Source of the DNA: Pleurodeles waltl
Taxonomy: Eukaryota; Chordata; Amphibia; Caudata; Salamandridae
Assembly (NCBI RefSeq): GCF_031143425.1
Contig: NC_090447.1
Location: forward strand, 849,219,760 to 849,283,759
Direction of reading: 5' to 3'
DNA: 64,000 nucleotides
Shown here: in pieces, positions 40,035 through 51,215 of the stretch
Position numbering within the stretch: the first letter of the stretch is position 1
Layout: each line of letters begins with the position of its first letter
The notes under the pieces: model-generated
Seen by the model: the letters and a program-made list of their open reading frames with translations, nothing else
Databases searched by the model: none
What the model was told of the DNA's origin: nothing
Made by a program: the position numbers and the translations under genes

Positions 40035-41300
40035 GGCTCCTTTCAGGGCTCACCATCCGACCGCTGCGCTCATCACATCTTCAACAAAGTGAGCTCCGTC
40101 ATCGCACCCCAACTCCAGAAGATCATCAACAGTTCCTTCGAGACCGCCACCTTCCCGGAGAGCTGGAAGCGTGCCGAGATCAACACCCTCCTCAAGAAAA
40201 CCAAGGCAGACCCCAAGGACCTCAAGAACTTCCGGTCCATCTACCTGCTCCCCTTCCCGGTTAAAGTGTTTGAGAAAATTGTCAACAAACAACTGACCGA
40301 CTTCCTTGAGGAGAACAACACTCTGGACCTGTCCCAATCCAAATTCCACAGCAACCACAGCACTGAAACCGCCCTCATCGCCGCCACCGACGATATCAGG
40401 ACCATACTTGACAAAGGCAAAACCGCGGCCCTCATCCTCCTGGATCTCTCGGCCACCTTGGCCACCATCTGCCGCCACACCCTACGCACACGCCTCAATG
40501 ACGTAGGGATCCGCAACAGAGCCCTGGACTGGATCTCCTCCTTCCTCACCAGCAGAACCCAGAGAGTCCGCCTCCCTCCATTCCGCTCTGAGGCCACCAA
40601 GATCATCTGCGGCATACCCCAGGGATCGTCCCTCAGCCCGACCCTCTTTAACGTTTACAAGGCTCTGCTCGCAATCATTGCCCAATCTCACAACCTCAAC
40701 ATCGTCTCATACGCCGATGTCACACTGCTGATCCTCTCCCTCATCAAGGGCCCGCCACTGCCCAAACCAACCTCCACGAAGGAATGAAGGCCATCGCCGA
40801 ATGGATGAAGAACAGCTGCCTGAAACTGAATTCTGACAAAACTGAGGTCCTCATCCTCGGCTCCACCCCCTCCGCCTGGGACGACTACTGGTGGCCTGTC
40901 ACACTGGGAACCGCACTAACATCCACCGACCACGCACGCAACCTGGGATTTATCCTGGACTCATCGCTATCTATGACCCAGCAAGTCAACACCATCTCTT
41001 CCTCCTACTTCAGCACCCTCCACATGCTTCCGAAGATCTACAAATGGATCCCCACCAGAACCAGAAGGACGGTCACCCAAGCCCTCGTAAGCAGCAGACT
41101 GGATTACAGGAACTCCCTCTGCGCAGGAACCACGGCCAAGCTCCAGAAAAGACTGCAACCCATACAGAATGCCTCTGCACGCCTCATCCTGGACATCCCC
41201 CACCACATCCACATCACAGCCCACCTGAGAGACCTGCACTGGCTCCCCGCCTTGTGACTCTCACAGGTGAGTAGTGTGCTTTACAAATGCTTTGATTGAT
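40035..41300 (+). mobile_element. L2/CR1-like LINE, 5'-truncated
   Basis: Plus-strand LINE fragment starting in the RT and ending in the simple-repeat tail CTTTGATTGATTGA at about 41289-41303, the type of 3' end seen in CR1/L2-clade LINEs in place of poly(A). DIRS gag-like coding resumes after it at about 41310, so it is nested in the DIRS element. Confidence 0.82.
40060..41257 (+). pseudogene. L2/CR1-like reverse transcriptase
   Basis: Blocks in order: IINSSFETATFPESWKRAEI, PDPKD-like ADPKDLKNF, LPFPVKVFEKIVNKQLTDFL, SKFHSNHSTETALIAATDDI, motif A ILLDLSATLATI (the usual AFD is lost), motif B IPQGSSLSPTLFNVY, motif C SYADVTLL (second Asp replaced by Val), then LKLNSDKTEVLILG and LGFILDSSLSMTQQVN. 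A frameshift at about 40785 separates palm and thumb. A C-terminal stretch LVSSRLDYRNSLCAG and DLHWLPAL is typical of the clade. Inactive. Confidence 0.85.
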
Positions 41301-41304
41301 TGAT

Positions 41305-42580
41305 GTCATTGGCTCCAAAGGCCTCAGAGTTGATAGCGCTGCTGGCGCCGATGCCAATGCTAGATAGATCTTGTCCGATGACGAGTCACTCTGCTCAAGC
41401 TGACATCCTGATGCCGCGAAAGGTGTCGTTAACATCAGCACATGCTTTATCGACGCCGAGACTGGAATCTAGACTAAGATTTAGAAGAGAAGCCTTGAGG
41501 CTCTTACAAGAGCAGCAATACTATGAGGAGCAACAAGAACTTGAGGAAGGAGATATTCCTTACCTTATAAAGGTTTTGAAGATTTAGACGAGGCTAGTGG
41601 TTTGGAAACCTCTCCAGAGTGGGAGTTGTTATCGCCTGGTGGTATTCCTGCTCGGGAACGCAGCTGAATTTTACGAACTTCCGTTACCCACTTGAAAGTT
41701 AAAAGCAAACATTCTAACTGAAATGCTTAACTCCTCTTTTGCTACCTTGGAGCCTTTGCTTCTTTTAATGATGCTTTGACTGAGCCAATCCTGGACCTAT
41801 GGCACAAACCAGTCACTTCTCCGGATGTTTCAAGGGTGATTGCCAGAAGATATAAAGCTACGCAATTCCTAACATACCATCCTTCACCTGAGAGTCTGGT
41901 GGTCTAAGCTTCTTCTTCTTTAAAGGCAGCTCCTGGTTCCTTCCCTACAACTCTGGCAGATAGGGAATCTAAACGCATGGAACAATCTGCGAAGAAGATC
42001 TTCTCATGTAGTATGGCATTAAAGCCAGTTAATGCTACATATGTGTTGGTCAGGTATATCCATGCACTGATGGACTCGACAAGAGAGGTTGTTCCCAATC
42101 TGCCACAGGAGGTGCAGGGACATTTTCAAGATTTTTTACATGATAGTCAAGCAGCGGCTAGACACATTATTCAATCTGGCCTAGATATGGCAGATTCTGT
42201 TGTCAGAGCCATGGGAACATCATTGGCCAATAGGAGGCATGTATGGCTTAGAGGTTCAGGGTTTTCCCAGGATGTGCAATCCTTCTTGATGGAACTCACG
42301 TTTGATGGTTCCAGACTGTTTGGAGAAAAAGATGTAGCTCTTCCTTTTGTGGGAAGCAGCAGTTCCAAAGTCAACAACATGCCAGCCCCCACTACAGGTT
42401 CCACAGAGGTTGTAGAAGACTTAGATCACGTGGTGCACTCAGCGGCCTTCCCCCTCCTTTATCATCCTACACTGGAAACCACTCAGGGAAGCAGCCCTAG
42501 TTCTCTCACCTGCAAGCAGCATGTGTTACCCTATGGGGAAGTTTGTTTCATTTTCTCCAAGAATGGGAGTTGATAACATC
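41305..42580 (+). pseudogene. DIRS gag, C-terminal part
   Basis: Resumes after the LINE (ALRLLQEQQYYEEQQELEEG), has stops and frameshifts around 41590-41975, then a 198-codon stretch with ATYVLVRYIHALMDSTREVV, RRHVWLRGSGFSQDVQSFLM and FDGSRLFG. The last motifs match the conserved C-terminal block of vertebrate DIRS gag. It overlaps the start of the RT frame. Confidence 0.75.
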
Positions 42581-43880
42581 AGACTCATGAGTGCTGAGCA
42601 TTGTAGGAAATGGTTATGCCTCTACCTTTCGGGAGTTTCCACCTCCTTTCCCTCCCCAACATTCTTTTTGCTCAGAAGAGTATCTACTGTTGCTTCAACA
42701 GGAGGTGCAAAATCCACTGTTAAAGGGCGCAGTGAAGTTGGTTTCAGAGCAGGAAAAGGGTCAGGGATGTTATTACACATATTTCCTGATTCCCAAGAAA
42801 GATGGTCGTTTGAGGCCAATTCTGGACCTGAGGCTTTTGAATTGGTTTCCTCAGAAAGGCAAAATTCAAAATGCTGACCCTTGCCCAGGTGCTTCTTGCG
42901 CTGGACAAAGAATATTGGATGATTTCTATTGACTTGCAGGATGCGTATTTTCACATCACCATTCTAAAGTTGCACAGGAAGTATCTCGGTTTCATGGTGG
43001 GGTCGCAGCTCTACCAGTTTGCAGTCCTTCCTTTTGGCCTTACTTCCGCACCTCATGTTTTCATGAAGGTGAATGCAGTGTTTGAAGCACATCTCAGAAG
43101 GAAGGGAATATCGGTATTCCCTTGCCTTGATGATTGACTGATCAAAGCCAAGTCTCCAGAGTTAGTGCTGTACCATTTGCAGGTGACAACCTAGTTGTAG
43201 TTTAACCTGGGCTTTTCATTGTACGTGCCCAAGTCTCACCAGGAACCCTCTCAGCGCCTCCTGTTCATAGGGGAGGTACTGGGGACATCATTGAATCATG
43301 CCTGCCCTCTTCCTCAGAGGATTCAGGATATTCAGGCTATGATTCCAGTGTTACAAAATGGAGCGGTTGTTCCAGTCCTACAGGTCCTACGCCTACTAGG
43401 TCTGTTTGCTTCCTGTATTCTGTTGGTCACTCATGCATGTTGACACATGAGGGCTCTTCAGTGATGCCTCCGTAAGCGGTGGGTTCAACACAAAGGGGGT
43501 CTCAAGGAATCAAAAACAATCCCCAGTGACACTGCAGCGGATCTTTGATGGTGGAGTATGGGCAGCAGTTTCCCTCAAGGAAGGCCGTTTTGTCTTTCAC
43601 CCCGGTAACCACAGTCATAACAGATGCTTCCACTCTAGTGTGGGGAGCGCATCTGGGGGATCTTGAGATCGAAGATCTTTGGTGTCCATTAGAACAGATG
43701 TTTCACATCAGTCTGTTGGAGTTACGGGCGATATGTCTGGCTCTCAAAGAATTCCTCCCGTCCCTTTGCAGTCAGTCGGTACAAGTCTTGACAGACAACA
43801 CTACTGCGATGTGGTACATCAACAAACAGGGAGGAGTAGGGTTGTACCTTCTCTGCAGAGAGGCTCTGTGACTCTGGTCC
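42580..43880 (+). pseudogene. DIRS reverse transcriptase and RNase H
   Basis: The RT frame from about 42591 shows YFLIPKKDGRLRPILDLRLL, and in the next frame ISIDLQDAYFHITI, FAVLPFGLTSAPHVF and the catalytic box PCLDD followed by TGA (43136-43138) where DIRS elements usually have Trp (LDDWL). After several breaks the RNase H part (43545-43871) shows VITDASTLVWGAHL, HISLLELRAICLAL and VLTDNTTAMWYINKQGG, so all acidic residues are present. Frameshifts near 42880 and stops in 43137-43545 kill it. Confidence 0.85.
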
Positions 43881-44366
43881 TGGGTTCAAGATCATTAGAT
43901 TTGCATAGTAGCAAACCATTTGGCTGGCATTCTTCACCTGCGGACAATCTGAGCTGGCACTTTTCAGCCGATCACGAGTGGCGTCTCAATCCGGATGTAG
44001 TTCTTCACGTCTTCAAGTTGTGGAGAGCGCCTCAGATAAACCTGTTTATCATTCACAAGAACGCGCACTACCTGTCATTCTGCAGCCTCCAGTATCCGAT
44101 GCAGGGAGCATTGGGGGACACGTTTCAGCTGAGCTGGAGCAACCAGTTGCTTTACGCGTTTCCTCCCATACCTTTGATTACTTGGGTTCTGAGGAATATT
44201 TGCCAAGACCTGGCACAATTCATACTAATAGCCCCGTATTGACCAAGAAGGGTGTGCTATACGGACCTCCTTCACCCCTCACTGTGACCTCTGCTCCTTC
44301 TCCCTTTCAGGGCAGTCCTCCACTCTCAGTGGCAGGGGCAGGTTTTACACCCCCGCTTCCAGAGCC
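43881..44366 (+). pseudogene. DIRS region between RNase H and recombinase
   Basis: Decayed coding sequence with repeated stops. Pieces such as HLAGILHLRTI hint at the continuing pol tail. Nothing else can be assigned. Confidence 0.4.
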
Positions 44367-45411
44367 TGCACCTACATGCCTGGAGATTGAACAGGGCAAT
44401 CTGAGTTCTTTTTCTCTCCCCTCTGAAGTGGTGGATGTTATTTTATCTGCCAGGCGACACTCCACCAAAACTGTCTATGCTGGCAGATGGGCAAACATTT
44501 TTAATTGGTGTGACATTGATCCTTTAAAGGCCCATTTGTCAAACGTGTTAATTTGCTCTTTCCTTGGCGCAACAAAGTTGCGCAGTTGCAACAGTGAAGG
44601 GTTACCTATATGCACTGTCGGCTTTTATTTGTTTACCTGATCAACCCTCCTTGTTTAAGTCCCCTATACTATTGAGGTTTCTTAGGGGTTTATCTAATAG
44701 GTTTCCTCCCACTCAATTCATAATGCCTCAGTGGGATTTAAATTTAGTCTTGGCATTTTGGATGGGTTCACCGTTTGAACCGTTGCATGGTTGCCAGTTG
44801 AGGCTCCTTACATTTAAAACTATTTTTCTAATAGCTATCACATCGGCTAGGTGTGTTACCGAGCTAAAAGCTCCTGGTGTTAAACCCCCTTTTACTACCC
44901 TAAATGCTAATAAGGTGGTTTTGAGAACCAGGGTGGCTTTCCTACCTAAGGTAATGACACCTTTCCATTTAGGGCAGTCTATCACCCTTCCGTTCTTTTA
45001 CCCTCCTCCCCATCCATGGAAGCAGGAGGAAAGGCTGCATTGTCTGGATCTGAAGAGGGCCCTGAACTTTTATGTGGAAAGGATGAAGGATTTCAGGTCA
45101 GATGATTAGCTCTTCATTGGCTACATGGGCAAGATGAAGGGCAAAGCCGTCCACAAGAGAATACTGTCAAGGTGGGTCATTCTTAGCATAAAAATATGTT
45201 ATTTGCTGGCAAAGAAGGATCCTCCTTAGGGCATTAGTACTCATTCAACCATAGCCACGTCTCCTTTGGCTATGGGTGTGCCGGTTGTTGACATTTGGAA
45301 AGCAGCAACTTGGGCTTCCCTTCACACTTTTGCAAAATGTTATTGTTTAGACTCAAAAGTGAGGCGAGATAGTCATTTTGCCTGTTCTGTGTTGCAGGAC
45401 TTCTTGGTTTA
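44367..45411 (+). pseudogene. DIRS tyrosine recombinase
   Basis: The recombinase would integrate the circular DNA copy. Visible: SEVVDVILSARRHSTKTVYA and RWANIFNWCD (N-terminal core-binding part), frameshift near 44570, TVKGYLYALSAFICL, ITSARCVTEL with the first catalytic Arg, KGKAVHKRILSRWV, then HSTIATSPLAM where HSTR is expected (second catalytic Arg replaced by Ile), and DIWKAATWASLHTFAKCYCL with the nucleophile Tyr. In-frame stops occur at 45107-45109 and about 45228. The frame ends DFLV-stop at about 45410. Confidence 0.83.
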
Positions 45412-45454
45412 ACCAGTCAGGCGCCCACCTCCTAGTGTAGGTCTGCTTTGAGAT

Positions 45455-45715
45455 CCTATTCAACAAGTTACTTACCTTTGGTAATGGTTTTTCTGGTGGC
45501 TACAGTATCTACCTGTCGATTCCTCACAGTCCCACCCACCTCCTCGTTGCCTGTCTGGTCACACCAGGAGTGAAATTACGTGGAGAGCTAGAACAAAATT
45601 TCCATGAAGGCTGGCATATTGGGAGAATTCAAAAGGTGAGGAGTCTACTGGTAGATACAGTATCCACCAGAAAAAGCCTTACCAAAGGTAAGTAACTTGT
45701 TCAACTTGCTGATGG
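45455..45715 (+). repeat. DIRS right terminal repeat region
   Basis: Contains an internal inverted pair, TCAACAAGTTACTTACCTTTGG (about 45461) against CCAAAGGTAAGTAACTTGTT (about 45684-45703), with CTGGTGGCTACAGTATCTACC against GGTAGATACAGTATCCACCAG nested inside. The inner part repeats the left ITR in inverse orientation. This arrangement is characteristic of DIRS right ends. Confidence 0.82.
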
Positions 45716-45907
45716 AGATGCTCTTGCTCCTCCAGGCGTAGTGTAGAGCAGCAATTTTGTTCGTAGGAGAGGGAGACGGGAGGCAGGGAGGAGAGATTGT
45801 CATGCTGCTCAGAAGACTGTCGGTCAGATCTTCAGTGCCTGCAAATGAACAGTGGACTACCTTAGAATTACAAATGGTTGAGTAGCATACATATATGGCT
45901 GGCTAGC

Positions 45908-46960
45908 TCATGCTACCAAGTCAACCGTGTTCGGTGTCACCTCCGGCAATGTTTCTGAGTCCATTTGTAAAGGCCCAGTGGATGAAGAGCTTTCATCCTC
46001 AGAGGAGTGAGCTATGTCTTCTTTTGCACTTGAGTGATGTCTCGACTCAGCCAGTGCCGCCGCCAACAGACCCGCTTGGTGCTGTTCTTTGATTATTTGT
46101 TCCAGATTAGGTGTCACTTTAAGGGGCGGGGGTCGCAGGTCCTGTTTGCAAAGGCGTTGGCAACCGCCCGGTGTTGTGCAGTGTGCTTTCCGAGTCGTGA
46201 TAGTTTATGGAGTTGCCATTGCCTGGTGGATTCCAACCATTCCCACGCAGATTCCAGGGTGTTAAAGAAGTGAGTGACTTCCTCTGTCTCAGTGCACAGC
46301 TGTGTCGGCAAAAGGAGTGAGTATTGCAGCTCCAAGCTGCAAAGGTGTCATTTTACGGCCAAGAAGAAGTTGTGTTGGCGCTGCACTGCCACTGTATATT
46401 CTGGGAAAAACAGCACACGTGTGTTATCTACTGCCATGTCTGTGAGCTTCCTGGTTTCAGTAAGTATGGCATCCCTATCTTTAAAATGAAGCATATGCAT
46501 AACTAAAGGGCTAGACCTGGAGCCAGGTGGTGGTTTTTGCGCTGGGACCTAGTGTGCACATTCAGTGGAGAAGTGCTGTGTCAGGGCAGATGATGGGAGT
46601 ATTTCCCTATTCCAGCGCTCCATGCATGTTACTGCGTTTCGCTCTTCTGCTCCTTCCGGATGTCCGACTACCCGGACATTGTTATGCATGGATTTTCCCT
46701 CTGCGTCCTCTGCTTTCTTCTCCAGGGCAGTCACGTATCCTGAGAGGGTCCGGAGAGAGGATTCCATCTGTTGTGTTTTCAGCTGAAGTTCTGCAATGGT
46801 GTATTCTGTTGCAGTGACCTTGTCCGCAAGTTTATGATGATCAGCGTGTAGTAAAGTCAGATCTGCAGCAACATTATTTATCCTGTTTTCCAAGGATGTT
46901 CTTGTGTGTCCTATTTCTTCCAGTACTAAGTCTAGTTTGGCCCCAAATGTTGCCTCATTG
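45908..46960 (-). pseudogene. L1 ORF1 (second copy in window)
   Basis: Read from about 46960: EATFGAKLDLVLEEIGHTRT, a coiled coil (IAELQLKTQQMESSLRTLSG, LEKKAEDAEGKSMHNNVRVV), VGHPEGAEE, then after a frameshift PLVMHMLHFKDRDAILTETR and LFFPEYTVAVQRQ, the C-terminal domain. A final acidic tail ends near 45908. Order and motifs match ORF1 at 3949-4994. Breaks occur near 46550 and 46335. Confidence 0.8.
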
Positions 46961-48262
46961 TCGCGGGGCTCTAGTTTTGCAGCCTATCCCCGTCAGGCGC
47001 GCTCATTACAGTGGGCGTAGAAATGAGCCCTGCGTGTTATTTTGTGTGCGCCTCAATGTCCAGCAGTTGTGGAGGGGTACTTCAGTATAGATAGTCAATA
47101 TTCCCCTACAAAAGAGGGCCTGCTTGCTAGTGTTTCCAGCAGTCAAAACACTACAGCACAAGCAGCCTTGGTTGTGTGCCAGTAGGGGCCATTTGTTGTG
47201 ACAAAGAGCCTTTGTCCCTCCAATCCCGCTGAGAGCGGGGTCTTGCATGCAGGGCCGGCACTAGGTAGGTGAATATTGCCAAGTTATCCCGACTGTTGCC
47301 GTGCGCGCCCGAGCAGTCTGTCGAGGGGGTAAGCCACTTTGCTTCCCACAAGTCCGCCAAAGCAGTCTGGCCAACCACTCAGTGTTTTCTACACGCACGT
47401 AAGGCTCAGCGTGTAGCTGTGTTGGACGGCGGAACGCAGAGGCGATCTTGTAGTTATGGTGCCGGCCGGTGCTTGCACCAGCGGCCTGTGCAGTTGGGAG
47501 GCATGTCTCCGCAGTCAAGAGCTAAGGCCTGAGAGCATTCCACTACTCAAATCATGAGCACGCCTCTGAGGCATCAGTGTATTAAGGGGTCTTCTCCAGC
47601 TTCCCGCCGTGGATCCTCTACATGTATCAACACAGAAGACAGCCATCCTGTCTTAGGATATCTCCATGCAGGCCCCCAAAGCTGTGGGATAGGAGATGGG
47701 AGGTTGTCTTCCCTTTTGGGAGGGTGGGAGCGGTAAAAGGGAAAAACAGGTGTTGTCCCTACTATGCCTCCTCAGGAGGGCGTAAGTTGTTTACCAAAGA
47801 TTTGCTGCTATGTTCATGGTGCCGGATACCGAGCTTAAGTTAAGTCTCCGCTAGGGCCTGCTACGTATCTCCGCTCAGCCCAGCTATCCAGCACCTCCGC
47901 AAGCCACTTGATGTGAGTCAGTGGCAGTCCGCAGCGGTACCAGCACTGATTACGCAGCTCCCAGCATGCGTCAGGTATTCACTACCATTGGACTGAGGTC
48001 TCATGGTGCAGTATCCCTAGTCTCCTGTGCAGTTCAGGGCCGACAGCACGTCTGCCAACTTCTCGAGCTTTTCAGCTCTGGCTGGTGCTATCAGGCCAAT
48101 CGATACTCCAAAGAGGTGCAAAAAACACACAGGCTGTCTCTAAGTTGAGAGAGAGAGAGAGAGAGAGAGAGAGCAGGTATTTTTGACGGATGATTGGGTT
48201 GCCAATGGGGAGCTGAGCGCATTAGCTTGCGGCTGCCATCTTGGCCGCGCAAGACACGCCTC
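46961..48262 (-). promoter_or_regulatory. L1 5' UTR with YY1-like start site
   Basis: Non-coding, GC-rich. At the 5' edge the minus strand reads CCAAGATGGCAGCC (about 48231-48245), a match to the YY1 core found at the start of mammalian L1s. A (GA)n run (48147-48173) interrupts it. Plus- and minus-strand open frames here have no family signature. Confidence 0.55.
48147..48173. repeat. (GA)n microsatellite
   Basis: Uninterrupted GA run of about 27 bp in the L1 5' UTR. Confidence 0.9.
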
Positions 48263-48498
48263 ATCATACAGAGCCTTTACATTTCATGTTTTGTAATACC
48301 CTTGAATGAACTGTAGAGTATCCACCAATTTTAAAGTGAAGCAATTATGTTTCTATCCCGTATGTATCCTGTAGCCTAACAGTGCCTAGCCTTTCCTTTA
48401 ATATACATTTTTATCCTTTAGATTGAAAAAAAACAGGACTATAGCATCATGATCTTTCTGGGTAGGGAGACTGATAAGATAACTGCACAGTAAAAAAA

Positions 48499-48586
<88 letters not shown>

Positions 48587-49229
48587 AACTTGCCTGATTT
48601 CATCAAGACCTGCAACTGGATACTGGCAGGTGATGACCATAAATAAATGTGCGATTACAAAAGTATCAAAGGAAGGTTTACAAGAACATATAGATGAGCT
48701 CTTAACCATGAAGATTAAAGAGGCAAAGGCATGGATTCTGAATGGTATGACCTCTGGATAAGGTGATTGCCACTTGATTATTATTAGGCATTGTCTAACC
48801 ATCTGTTTTCAGAAATGATTCTGAGAGGAATAACAAACCACTGAGTCTGAAATATTCATCACAATGATTCAGAAGACAGGAAAGTGTGAGCTTAACTCTT
48901 CAAACTAAATACCTGTTTCATTTCTCATATTAAACATGAAAATCTTGCCTAGTACTCGTAACCTGATGAGAGCATATGGTGATTGACTTGATAAATCCTA
49001 ATTAATGGGACTTTAAATCCCAATTTGGTAACACACTTGCACATTTGCTCTATTTTAAGGATAAAAGAGTGAGTCCAAAGAAGAAATGTATTTGTGAAGC
49101 TTAGATGAGGTAAAAGCTTTTGATCGAGAACTGGAAATTTCTTCTTTAGACTTTAAAATCTTTTCACTTTCGATCTGAATTTCAAACATTCATTAGTGGC
49201 CTTTACAAAAGTAAAGGATTTGTAGTCGC
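48263..49229. other. AT-rich spacer with long (AT)n microsatellite
   Basis: Between L1 and the second Harbinger. It holds an (AT)n run at about 48503-48582 (about 40 units). The rest is AT-rich and shows no gene or recognisable repeat. Confidence 0.6.
48503..48582. repeat. (AT)n microsatellite, about 80 bp
   Basis: Perfect AT dinucleotide run, self-complementary and able to extrude as a cruciform. Confidence 0.95.
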
Positions 49230-49884
49230 CACCTTTTCCGGGGCGGATTCACCCCAGATAAAAACACAGCGGAAACAGGATTCCGAAGGGAAAACGCTCA
49301 CCTCTACACACCCCACGAGGAACGAGGACACCATGGAGCCGGAACTCCAAATTCTCCTTGCGAAGTCTTCCTGCTCCTCTACCAGGAGCAGGAACACCGG
49401 CGACGAAGACCACAGTGAGTACTGCACCTACGACACAGTGGAGGGGGGGAGGGAAAAAACAGGGACACACACACGCAACACCCCGCCCCCACCCTCATTC
49501 ACTACAAAACACACACTAATACAGCATGATACATCACAGTTACACCCCCTATCCCCCCCCCCGGAAGAATGCAAAGACCAAAGGAAATGAGTGTAACCAT
49601 TGTAATATATTATATATTAAAAGCACGTACGCAAAAATATATATATACACCATTAACAAAATATACACCAAGCATAGTAGTCCAGGTAGTGCTCCAATTA
49701 AGTCTGTGGAACACTGGGCCCACACGGTATGGGCGAGGCCCACACAAGATCCCCGACCATGATGGAGAGAACACTGCAGGGGCATCAGAGAGCAACAAAA
49801 CAGGCACCTCAGGGAGAGAGAAAGGGGGGGCACCACAGCCACTTGTATGCACAACGCCAAATCCACGAGGGGGCCACATGCCCA

Positions 49885-49990
49885 CTGTTCAATCCTGGGG
49901 AGTGCAAAGCCACAGTCTCTCAAGTCTCTACAGTGGGTGGGTTGCCCACTGTTCAATCCTGGGGAGTGCAAAGCCGCGGTCTCTCAAGTG
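49885..49990. repeat. 62-bp repeat, two units (as in copy 1)
   Basis: Two units beginning ATCCTGGGGAGTGCAAAGCC, against five in copy 1. Confidence 0.85.
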
Positions 49991-50495
49991 GATAACAGTC
50001 TCCACTGGTTCTGGAGGGGGCATTGTGCCCAGAGTGCTTCATCCTGCTAAGGACAGAGGTAGTGGATGGATCTCACCACTGGTTCTGGAGGGGGCATGGT
50101 GCCCAGAGTGCTTCATCCTGCTAAGGACAGAGGTAGTGGATGGATCTCACCACTGGTTCTGGAGGGGGCATGTGCCCAGAGTGCTTCATCCTGCTAAGGA
50201 CAGAGGTAATGGATGGATCTCACCACTGGTTCTGTCTGGAGGGGGCATGGTGACCAGAGTGCTTCATCCTGCTAAGGACAGAGGTAGTGGATGGATCTCT
50301 CCACTGGTACTGGAGGGGGCATTGTGCCCAGAGTGCTTCATCCTGCTAAGGACAGCGGTAGTGGATAACAGTCTCCACTGGTTCTGGAGGGGGCATTGTG
50401 CCCAGAGTGCTTCATCCTGCTAAGGACAGAGGTAGTGGATGGATCTCACCACTGGTTCTGGAGGGGGCATGGTGCCCAGAGTGATTCATCCTGCC
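49990..50495. repeat. About 74-bp tandem repeat, copy 2 specific
   Basis: Six to seven units containing AGAGTGCTTCATCCTGCTAA and GGTAGTGGATGGATCTCACC, at about 50034, 50109, 50182 and so on (period 73-75). No counterpart array exists in copy 1 at this place. Confidence 0.85.
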
Positions 50496-50529
50496 CGTGA
50501 CGGACTCAGTAACGTCAGTGCCCTTGGCG

Positions 50530-51215
50530 CTCATGGGCCAGCGATGCTTGAGACGGCGGTGCCCAGTTCAGCGGTGTTTGAGACGGCGGTGCCATGTTCA
50601 GGGGTGCTTGAGACGGCTGTGCCCTGTTCTGGGGTGCTTGAGACGGCGGTGCCCAGTTCAGCGGTGCTTGAGACGGCGGTGCCCTGTTCAGCGGTGCTTG
50701 AGACGGCAGTGCCCAGTTCAGCGATGCTTGAGACGCCGGTGCCCAGTTCAGCAGTGCTTGAGACGGCGGTGCCCTGTTCAGCGGAGCTTGCAGCGGCGGG
50801 CTCCTTTGCAGTGACTCAGCTGCTGGCGGTCCTTCATGGCCCAGCGGGGCTTGTTCTGGCGGTCCTCTCTGGCCCAGCGGGGCTTGTGCTGGCGGTCCTT
50901 CATGGCCCAGCGGGGCTTGTGCTGGTGGTCCTTTCTGGCCCAGCGGGGATGATGGTGGTGGCCTCCTGGGCAGCAGGGCTGGTGGCGGTGGCCTCCTGGG
51001 CAGCAGGGCTGGTGCTGGCGGTGGCCTCCTGGGCAGCTGGGCTGGTGGCGGTGGCCTCCTGGGCAGCAGGGCTGATGCTGGTGGTGGCCTCCTGGGCAGC
51101 TGGGCTGCTGGCGGTGGCCTCCTGGGCAGCAGGGCTGGTGCTGACGGTGGCCTCCTGGGCAGCAGGGCTGGTGGCGGTGGGCTCCTGGGCAGCGGGGATG
51201 ATGGCGGTCTTCTCC
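50530..51215. repeat. 30-bp tandem repeats, 3' of and inside the gene B tail
   Basis: Two linked arrays. The first (50540-50800) has units like GCTTGAGACGGCGGTGCCCA, period 30. The second (50860-51200) has units like GGTGGCCTCCTGGGCAGCAG, period 30-36, and lies within the minus-strand gene B frame, encoding repeats of the form SPAAQEATA. Periods of 3n keep the frame open. Confidence 0.85.

Larger units (their letters stand above)
38900..45715 (+). mobile_element. DIRS retrotransposon (tyrosine recombinase type)
   Basis: A plus-strand DIRS element with inverted terminal repeats (left about 38903-38978, right about 45630-45680), gag, RT-RNase H and a tyrosine recombinase in that order. It has no integrase and no LTRs. 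DIRS elements use the recombinase to insert a circular intermediate and leave no target duplication; none is seen. The gag region is interrupted by a hairpin MITE and an L2/CR1-like LINE (39823-41300). All three genes are broken. Confidence 0.88.
45716..48262 (-). mobile_element. L1 5' part: ORF1 and 5' UTR
   Basis: Minus-strand L1 with a 5' end near 48262 (AAGATGGC-type start), GC-rich 5' UTR and ORF1. ORF2 endonuclease and RT are missing; left of the DIRS only the ORF2 C-terminus continues (37.9-38.9 kb). Either about 3 kb of L1 was deleted, perhaps with DIRS integration, or these are two different L1 copies. Confidence 0.75.
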
